Positions 56,080 through 64,000 of a DNA stretch of 64,000 nt are shown in pieces; within the stretch, counting starts at the first letter, position 1, and each line of letters opens with the position of its first letter. This DNA comes from Plantago elongata (lineage: Eukaryota; Streptophyta; Magnoliopsida; Lamiales; Plantaginaceae): positions 41,230 through 105,229 of the forward strand of contig JAYMSP010000045.1 in assembly GCA_036897095.1 (NCBI GenBank). The letters run 5' to 3'. The notes below the pieces were generated by a model. That model was given only the letters and a program-made list of their open reading frames with translations. It was not told the DNA's origin and ran no database searches. Position numbers and translations under genes: made by a program.

Positions 56080-59041
56080 CTGTTTTTTTTTTAAACTAAA
56101 TTTCATTAGCATAAAAATGCAGGTACAACTAAAACAAACTTCTTAACAAAACGCGGTCTAGGAGTTTGCCTTTGAATCGTAAAATGTACATCTAACCACG
56201 AAGACAAATAGTCCCAAACCACTAACCGCCTAGCCATAACATAATAACTATTCCCACACATCGTCAGTCGGCCATTGCATCAAGAATCCATCAAAAGAGC
56301 TACCACGTTTAGCTAGATTAATTGTCCGCAATATCATTACATTCCTATATACAAACTTAAGTTCAAAAGCATGCGTTTCTTCCAATAACTTCGTGATATC
56401 TTCAAGCAGGTGGTGGAATGGTTGCACGGCCTGCAGCTCCACTCGAACCTGCTCCCGATACCTGCATATAGCATCAATACCCAAAACCGAGTCAAATTGT
56501 AGCTGGATAAATTTAAAGCACATGTCTAATGCGAGGCGGAGGCCTTCCTTAATTGCAGTTAACTCTACGATATTGTTGGATGTTCTACCCAAACCCCCAT
56601 CATAAGCAGCTAAAAACTTCCCAGACGTATCTCAGCAACACACCACCAAATCCAGCCAACCATGTTGTAGCACAGACAGAGACATCAAAGTTGATGGCTA
56701 TAAAAGGATCATCAAGACCAATCCATTTACACCATATGACGCAGTGTTCCTTGAAAGATTGAGGGTAACGGAGATTGATATCCCGCAACGAGTTACGCAC
56801 GAAATCAACCATATCATTTCCAGACATCCAAGTATATCGAAACAACAAAGAGTTTCGAAAATACCAAATAGACCAGAAAACAGTACATTGGTTGATTTGG
56901 TCTTGAGAGTTCAAAGTTAAACCAAAAATTATTCTGAAAATAGATTGTCGTTCCGCTGGCCAAGCACGATAAAAAAATGTCGTCTAATAAAATCAAAAGT
57001 TTGGTAGCTAAACAGTAAGTGTTATTTCGTTTCATGTTCAACTTTGCAAATGCGGCACAAAGGAGAATCAATTATGCCAAAGGAACACAACTATTGGCAG
57101 TGGTCAATCTATCATGCACCAAGTGCCAAAGAAATAATTTAGTTTGAGGAAGCAAATTCATTTTCCAAATCCTCTGCCATGGAAGAAAAGGTCCAAAAAC
57201 GTTTCTGGAAATTAAAATGTTATATGCACTTTTGATGGTAAAAGATTTGGATGCATCATGATTCCAAGTTAAATGTTCAGGAGATGATTTTATTGCAAGA
57301 GGAATTCTTATAATAGTTTGAGCAACATGAACATGGACCTCTTTAAAATTTGTTTCCTGATTCCAGTCAGTAATAGAAATACAGAAAGATACTTTTAAAC
57401 CCTTAGGCTGATCATCAGGAACATATATAGTGATTGGGAGGGAAATGGAGAGCCCAATTATCATGCCAAAAATCAATAGTCTCTCCATCTCCGACTTCCC
57501 AAGTAATCAGGTTTCTGAAATTCGGAATTGATTTAGATAAACTCTTCCAAAACCAGCTAGCAGTACTACTACAATGGGCTTGTAATACTGTAGTTTCAGG
57601 AAAATATTTGATTTTGTTGGCCAAGGCCCAAAGAGAAGAAGAGGAATCATGTAACAAGCGCCAAAATAGTTTGTATTGAAAAGGTTCATTTAAAATAAAC
57701 AAATTCCGAATTTCAAGACCTCCAAGAAACTTAGGTTTACAAACATTATTCCAACTGATTTGTGCTTTAGAATGGCCTACCTTAGAATTGTTCCACAAAA
57801 ATCTGGAGTTTAAGGAATTAATTTTAGGTAAGGAAGACGTAACTGATTGAATAGTTGCTCTACCCGCATAAGATAAAAATTTATTATACCAAACATTTAT
57901 GCAGGATTCGACCTTCTCAATCAAAATATTATACAAATATTTATCAAGACGTTTATTTGGTATAACTCCCAATTTATCTTTAATGAAATGCTTTAGAGTA
58001 ATGGGAGTATTAGGAGAAAATAAGACTCAGGATTTAATCCAACAAACATTTTGTTCCGAGGCTAAAGCATAGTTTTTAAAACATTTTTGGAGAGTAGTAA
58101 CTGCTCTTTTAGAAGCCTGACAAAACAGAAGACAGTCGTCCACAAAACATAAAATTGGGACTCTCAAAACCCGAACGACTAGTTTTCAGAGCATTTAAAC
58201 ATTTATTATTGACGAGTTCCCATAATTTGTGGATAAATAATTCCTGACACAGTATGAAAATATATGGTGACAATGGATCGCCTTGTCTAATCCATGAGAC
58301 GCAAGGTTCAGACAAGTGTCCGTCAACTTTGACTTTAAAAGAAACCGTTGAAATGCAAATTTTAATAAGCTGACAAATCCAAGGATGAAAATTAAATTTT
58401 TCAAGAGCCAAGGAAATGAAAGACCATTCCAAGCGGTCATATGCTTTCTCAATATTTAGTTTAGCTGCCATGAAATGAGTTTTTAAGCCCCGTTTTTTAC
58501 TCATGTTATGTAAAAGCTCAGGAGAAAGAATAACATTATCAGTAATCGCACGTCCCCGGCACAAATGCATCTTGAAATGGAGAAATCAGTTTTGATGAAA
58601 AAAAAAAAAAAAAGGCCGAAGACGATGCACAATTATTTTAGAAATTATCTCGTAACTTACATTACACAAACTAATAGGTCGAAAATATGTTGGAGATGAT
58701 GGGTTTTGAATTTTAGGGATAAGTGTAATGATAGTTTCTCGAAAATGTGTCGGAGATGATGGCTTTTGAATTTTAGGGATAAGTGTAATGATAGTTTCAT
58801 TAAGAGATTTATCCAAATGATCCGTCGTGAAAAACGTTTTAACAAATTTACAAACTGACGGGCCTACAATATCCCAATATTTTTGGTAAAAGCAAGCGTT
58901 TAATCCATCCGGCCCCGGAGCCTTATCTAAACCAATAGAGAAAAGTGCCCTTTTAATTTCACAATAATCTAACTCTCTCAACAGGTTTTTATTGTCATCA
59001 TCAGAGAGTTTAGGAGTTTTAAGATTAATGAATGGTTCTAA
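56080..59041 (-). mobile_element. 5'-truncated, frame-damaged LINE (L1-type)
   Basis: On the minus strand, broken reading frames give reverse transcriptase (ALFSIGLDKAPGPDGLNACF; AAKLNIEKAYDRLEWSF; IRQGDPLSPYIF; the catalytic box FVDDCLLF near 58115-58145), then a zf-RVT domain (TIKSAYNILI...IWKMNLLPQTKLFLWHLVH) and a plant-LINE RNase H (NNIVELTAIKEGLRLALDMC). The element starts inside the RT, so the endonuclease and ORF1 are missing. A minus-strand poly(A) run at 56080-56091 marks its 3' end. A second A-run interrupts it at 58597-58613, and a 60-base in-frame tandem duplication lies at 58681-58800. It cannot be active. Confidence 0.88.
58681..58800 (-). repeat. 60-base tandem duplication inside the LINE
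   Basis: Two consecutive 60-base units (58681-58740 and 58741-58800) differ at only a few positions. On the minus strand each encodes ETIITLIPKIQ(K/N)PSSPT(H/Y)FR, so the RT segment is doubled without changing frame. Confidence 0.9.
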
Positions 59042-59834
59042 TTAAGGGAGAATTACCAATATAAATCACTTTAGTAAAACTATGTCGATTAAAGACCCCT
59101 CATGCACAAAAACAATTACATATAAGACCAACTCTGATTTTCTGAGCCTAAATCCACTCTAACTAGACAAAACTACCCTCAACGCTATTTCAAAATCATT
59201 CTCGCATCTTAAAGATCTGCCATTTCTATCATTCCGAAATACAATTCCCTCTCTCCGAAATCGAGGTGGAGGAAAGGGCCGCGTCGACGGTGAGGCTGGT
59301 GGTGTGGTGTGGCGGCGGAGGGGGAGAAATCGAGGCGGAGAGGAGAGATTTAAGCGAAGGATCGCGATCTATTAGGGAGGAGAGGTAGTGCCAGATCCAT
59401 TGGATATATCAAGTGAGATTATGTTCACGGGTAAGTAAGGAAAAATAAACATGAAACTGAGCACGTAAATTAAGTGTTATTCGATGGATCTGAAAGGGTA
59501 AAGAGAGATAGAGAAACAGGGGATAGCAAAACAGAGAGATTTTGTATCTTTGAGATATATGAACAAAGGGAAATAGAGCAAAAGAAATTTGAGATGAATC
59601 AAGTGTTCTTCAATGGATCTAAATGAGTAAAGAGGAATGCAAAGACAATTCAGAGGCAATAATGTATGAGCAAGAAAGTCAACCATTTGGGGGGCACTGA
59701 TATATATATAAACAAAATCCAACACATTACATTAATCAAATATTAGTACTATCTTTCCAAGTCTTGTTGGTCAATCTCCATTTCCTTTTACTTTTATGTC
59801 ATGAAACAAATCCATTTCACCATGTTCCATTGTA

Positions 59835-61720
59835 AAAGTATTTTTCACTCCGGAACTACAATGTTAGTTTCAGAAGGAAAAAAAAGTACTAATTCCAGTT
59901 TCATTGAGCTAGTTTCATAATGATTAAAGCTAGTTTCAAGGAACTCTAGTTTCATGCCCACACAAGCTAGTTTCATGATTGAAAACCTAATTTCAGTGGT
60001 GAACCCTAAAAAAACCACTGAATTTGAAAACTTCCTCCAGGAGCTACGGTCTTAATTAGGGTTTAGGGTTGAGGACGGGTACAGGGCTACCCTAAACGCT
60101 AATTAAGCGTTTCTGGGGACTACAATGCTAGTTTCAGCAAAATAAAAGTACTAGTTTCAGGTTCATTGAGTTAGTTTCATGATGATTAAAGCTAGTTTCA
60201 TGGGTATAAACATTAGTTTCAGGGGTATAAAATTCTAGTTTCATGCCTACACAAGCTAGTTTCATAGACTCAAAACCTAGTTAATAAAACCTTAAGGGAA
60301 TGGTGAACCCTAAAAAAATCACTGAATTTGAAAACTCACTCGGGAGCTACGGTTTTTAATTAGGGTTTAAGGTTGAGGACGGGTACAAGGCTGAACCCTA
60401 ACTAAGCGTTTCTCGGGACTAGAATGCTAGTTTCAGCAAAAGAAAAGTTTTAGTTTCAGGTTCATTGAGTTAGTTTCATGATGATTAAAGCTAGTTTCAT
60501 GAACATAAACACTAGTTTCATGTGTATAAAATACTAGTTTCATGCCCACACAAGCTAGTTTCATGTAGGGCTGCGCAACGGACGGATAAGGGTCAATCCG
60601 CATCCGTTTGACCGGATATGACCGGTCAAACGGATGGAAAAATAGTCCATCCGTTATCCAATCCGTTCCGAGCAGATTGGATACGGATAAATCCGGTGGA
60701 TAACGGATTCGGCGGATATCCGTATCCGGTAAATAAATTTAAAAAAAAATCATTGTCATAATTTAAAATCTAAATATACATAATTTCATACTCCATAAAA
60801 AATCAAAAGCTACATGAATATCCATAATTCCATACTCCATAGTACCATAAATTAAAATGACCATAGTTTCATACTTCATAAATCATAATACCCCTTCTTT
60901 AATTTCTATACAACAATGGACGAATGGCGGCTGCTAATGGTATACTAGGAGAGGAGTAGAGAATTAGGTCAAATGTAAAATAACAATAATACCCCTTCTT
61001 TAATTTTTTGTGGTATTTTTCATTTTTCTCTTAATACAAAGTTCTATTCAATAAAAAAAACGGATAAACGGATATCCGACGGATTTATCCATTTTATCCG
61101 TTCAAAACGGATGAAGAAAAACCCCATTCGCGATCCAATCTGGTCCGTTTTTGCGGATAACGGACCGGATTTGCGGATACGGATAAAATGAGCCGCCCTA
61201 GTTTCATGGACCCAAAACCTAGTTTCATAGTTCTAAAACCCTAAAGGAACTACAATGTTAGTTTCATCAAAAGAAAAGTACTAGTTTAAGGTTTATTGAG
61301 CTAGTTTCATGATATTTTGTATAATTAGTTTCATATTCACAAAAGCTAGGTTCAGAATAACAAAAATCTAGTTTCATGTTCGCAAAAGCTAGTTTCAGAT
61401 TAACAAAAATCCTGAAACTAGTCGAATTAAAATTCCTGAAACTATTACGGACATGTTTGAAACTAACTGTTATGTTCCAGAACATAAAAAACCTAGTTCC
61501 ATGTCAACAAAAGTTAGTTTCAAAAACACGAAAGTTAGTTTTAGAACATCAAAAACTAGTTTAAAAAATTAGTTTCATAAGAAACTTAGTTTTAGAAGCA
61601 TAAATGTTGGTTTTACTAGTTTCAAACGCAAGCCAAACTAGTTTTCAAGGCATAAATTTTAGTTACTAGTTTCACCGTCAACAATAGTAGTTTCAACGTA
61701 AACACGTAAAAATATGGGAG
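59835..61720 (+). repeat. TAGTTTCAT-word array with three tandem units of about 290 bases
   Basis: The word (C)TAGTTTCA(T/G) recurs every 20-30 bases. Three larger units begin at about 59848, 60116 and 60412 with GGACTACAATGCTAGTTTCA or a variant. Each continues through AAAGCTAGTTTCATG, and the first two end with GAACCCTAAAAAAA, ACTGAATTTGAAAAC and a telomere-like TTAGGGTTTAGGGTTGAGG (or AAGGTTGAGG). Units 1 and 2 are complete; unit 3 is interrupted by the hAT-like insert. The region has no gene. Confidence 0.75.
60566..61200. mobile_element. hAT-like non-autonomous transposon nested in the array
   Basis: The 635-base insert starts TAGGGCTGCGC and ends GAGCCGCCCTA, short imperfect terminal inverted repeats. 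It is bounded by a perfect 8-base target-site duplication, GTTTCATG (60558-60565 and 61201-61208). Both subterminal zones are dense in GGATA(A/C)CGGAT and its complement, including the palindrome around CATCCGTTTGACCGG...CCGGTCAAACGGATG. An 8-base duplication with TAGGG ends is typical of the hAT superfamily. No transposase is encoded. Confidence 0.85.
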
Positions 61721-62740
61721 TGCTCATAATTAAATACTTCAACGATATCGAGAAGATCAAAAAAGTCTAAACCCGAGTGTTATCCCAAAAGCATGGCTAA
61801 AACCATTGAACATGAGTTACACAATGAAATTCATGATAGGAAATGTAAAAAAATAATAATTTAATACTCAAAAAACGAGTGAAAGAATCTGATCGAGAGA
61901 GAAAAAATGCGAGAGAATAAGAGAAAAATATGGAAACAATAAAGAACAAGTTAATTTCGTAAAAAAATAAATATGGTAGATTTGTAGAAAAAGAAATGAG
62001 GAGCATTAATATAAAATTATGTTGTAGTTGAGAGAAATTAGAGCTCAAAATAATATAATGGCCTTTTTTACAAGACTTTTTTAGAGTGGTTCATTTGTTG
62101 TAAAAGAGAAAGGATTGAGGGGCATTCATGGAAAGTCATCTTGTGATTGAAAAAATTTAGAATTTTAAAAAATAAATTAACTTTATATATAGTAGTTTTT
62201 TAAATGATGTATTATATGTAATCCTATCACATAAAGTGGCATCTTTATTAGTTAATTTATATTGCGTATGTCAGGGTAACAGAAATTTGATCTTTCCTAC
62301 GCTTGAATCAGACTTTGATTTCTTTGGGCCATAAATAAAAGATCACTTAGATGGACCTGCTGAATTAGGACTGTTAAATAAAAAGGTCCAGTAGTTTAAC
62401 ATCCATCTACAGTAGACTATTGGACTAAAGCCCATCGATTACCTTTTGTCCCCTGCTTAAATAGCGATTCCATTAAGAAACAATCAGGTTAAATTAACCA
62501 CGTTCACATGATTATAATCACTTCGTAAAAACTCCCTAACAACTCTTACCGGTTTTTGCATTGAATTTACTTTCTTTTTAAAATGGTTAATATTGGAACT
62601 ATCATTATTACTTTACCAACCACACTTTACACCTAAACCACCTTATTATCGGCATATTCGATAGATTATACTCTAAACACAAAGAGCGAAATTTCAAAAA
62701 ATTTTAGACCAACATGATAACAATAATTTAACGTGTTTGA
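61721..62740. other. AT-rich DNA, no gene seen
   Basis: Includes the right part of the candidate long-TIR element up to about 62275; beyond that, nothing recognised. Confidence 0.35.
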
Positions 62741-62774
62741 ATAAAATGAAATCTTACCGTGATAGCAATTCTAA

Positions 62775-62905
62775 TTCCCAACTGTCAGCGTGCAACACGG
62801 GGTCAGTACAGTCCAACAACTGGTCAATCTCCTGCTCCGTATATTCAACAGCTTTGAGATTCTCTCCAAGCAAATCACAATCCTCGTGTGAAGCCAGACT
62901 GTTTG
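62775..62905 (-). pseudogene. Coding-like fragment, unidentified
   Basis: The minus strand reads SLASHEDCDLLGENLKAVEY then TEQEIDQLLDCTDPVLHAD, with balanced, non-AT-biased composition. It is bounded by an acceptor-like AAACAAACAG and a donor-like ACA/GTTGGG. An in-frame stop lies just upstream and no neighbouring exons were found within the window. It could be a captured exon or a relic. I do not recognise the family. Confidence 0.35.
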
Positions 62906-63149
62906 TTTCTCCTCAAACTTCGGTATCCACAGGGGTTTCTTTTACCAAAAAGAACGCTAGAATGTTCTTATGTTTGGATGTTAATAAGTGTTTTTAGAAG
63001 AACCAATCAAATTATTCTTCACTATTTTGTCTCTTGTGGAATATTTTGTTTCCTCACAAAAAGGATCTGTTGCGTATCTTTCCAATTGATACACTATCCC
63101 AACATATACACTGTCCAACTCCAAAAGACCAAAATTGGGAAGAAATAAT

Positions 63150-64000
63150 GGAAAAGGGGAATAATGATCTGATGTTGATGGCATGATGAGGACGTTAAAA
63201 ACGTCCCCATTACTTTTGTAACGGGCGCGTGCAATGCACGCACCCAAGTCACTCTCTCTCTCTTGCACGCGCCAGACAGACTCATGCTGGGCCAACTGGC
63301 CCAGCCCAATCATCTTCCGTTTTCTTCTTTTCTTGGCCCAATTCATATATTCCAAGCCCAGCTTTATAAATTGGACTCTAATTCCAAATTAGTCCAACTA
63401 TAACACTTCATTCTAATTGTTCAAGTCAAATTGAACTAATTAAAATTATTTTCATATTATTTACAATAAATAATATTCTAATCAACATCTGTATATTGGT
63501 AAAGTATACTCCATATAGTGTGACCCATAAGGTCTTATATATTAAACACTAATCCAATTATGTTCACGGTGAAACTCCTAGACAATTTACGGATAATATT
63601 AATGTATAAGGACGTTTGTGAGGATATACAAACCACCTGTAATGTAAGGTTCTAATGATGATACGATCCTTTCATTCACGAATACTCGAATAAGTCTAGA
63701 ACTTGATTTCATGCCTGTTCAAATAACTTATTCATTTCTCTCTCTGTCTTATTAGTTGATCGTCGATTATATTCAAACACCATTTTCAATACATCGTAAT
63801 GCATTGGCCAATGACTAATGATCAACCTAATTATGAGATGTAAAGTATTCTCCCCAATGTCTATTGTGAGGAATGAATCCTATCTTTGCTCAACTACTAC
63901 TCCCATGTGCTTTGTGGTGTACCAACGCATGCCGTATCTACCCCATTAGGAGTGCAAGCATTGGTCATGGTCAAAGTACACGACTTCACACATGTAATAG
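63150..64000. mobile_element. LTR-like sequence running off the window edge
   Basis: Non-coding, with GGGCGCGTGCAATGCACGCA, a GGGCCAACTGGCCCAGCCCA palindromic patch and long stretches resembling plant LTR sequence (for example GTGAGGAATGAATCCTATC). I base this on resemblance only; no LTR border, primer site or coding domain is visible. Confidence 0.3.

Larger units (their letters stand above)
59045..62275. mobile_element. Candidate long-TIR element built of TAGTTTCAT words
   Basis: The ends show inverted similarity: CAATATAAATCACTTTAGTAAA near 59056 (left; split word CAATATAAATCAC) against the minus-strand reading CAATATAAATTAACTAATAA near 62262. Further in, AATTACATATAAGACC matches GATTACATATAATACA, and ACTACCCTCAACGC matches TGCCCCTCAATCC, in the same order. 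Between them lies a GC-rich patch (59.25-59.37 kb) and the repeat array. No transposase is recognisable. A MULE-like element is the likeliest reading, but ends are not precise. Confidence 0.45.

Noticed and set aside
1-64000. CRISPR arrays, operons, ribosome-binding sites
   Set aside because: The window is plant nuclear DNA with spliced genes; spaced repeats seen are transposon words, not CRISPR.

Overview
The window is nuclear DNA from a flowering plant, most likely a eudicot. Genes have GT-AG introns, AT-rich non-coding DNA, and best-matching families that are plant-specific (membrane-anchored ubiquitin-fold protein, PLS-class PPR, FBD F-box, plastid-targeted At4g37920-type protein). A recurring CAGTT/AATTC-rich repeat is of a kind I associate with Caryophyllales genomes, but that placement is a weak inference. 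There are no bacterial or viral operons. Much of the supplied sequence between genes is transposon debris.

Layout. 0.9-1.6 kb: LTR-like sequence. 3.0-3.3 kb: cluster of palindromic GAAGCTC words. 4.5-7.1 kb (+): MUB ubiquitin-fold gene. 7.6, 10.3 and 12.5 kb (-): three related genes for small basic proteins, with a TIR element and a SINE between them. 14.9-16.7 kb (-): chloroplast-type PPR protein. 18.5-20.0 kb: 3' end of a Copia retrotransposon. 21.4-25.5 kb (-): glutaredoxin + DEP + DUF547 protein. 26.7-29.8 kb: MULE-like element with very long inverted repeats. 29.8-30.0 kb: fold-back MITE. 30.3-33.1 kb (+): At4g37920-like plastid protein. 34.1-38.4 kb (+): ATG14 autophagy subunit. 38.6-42.0 kb: a duplicated segment, one copy carrying a mitochondrial rRNA fragment, plus a decayed PPR. 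42.0-42.7 kb (-): acidic protein. 43.8-45.5 kb (-): broken F-box/FBD gene. 47.8-48.2 kb: p23 co-chaperone pseudogene interrupted by a SINE. 49.3-53.5 kb (-): phosphopantothenate-cysteine ligase (CoA synthesis) with a TRIM retrotransposon in an intron. 56.1-59.0 kb (-): 5'-truncated LINE. 59.0-62.3 kb: repeat-word array with a nested hAT-like element. 62.3-64 kb: coding-like scrap and LTR-like sequence.

The intact genes do not form a pathway; they are independent housekeeping genes (membrane ubiquitin-fold anchor, plastid RNA metabolism, redox, autophagy PI3K complex, CoA synthesis). MUB, the glutaredoxin/DEP/DUF547 gene and ATG14 appear to be an old conserved gene neighbourhood. I did not find a new defence-type or enzymatic system. 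The most unusual items are the tandem small-protein family, the two long-TIR elements built from repeated words, and several insertions that can be read to the base from their target-site duplications. Exon coordinates were assigned by eye from splice consensus, reading frame and family similarity recalled from memory; no alignments were run.
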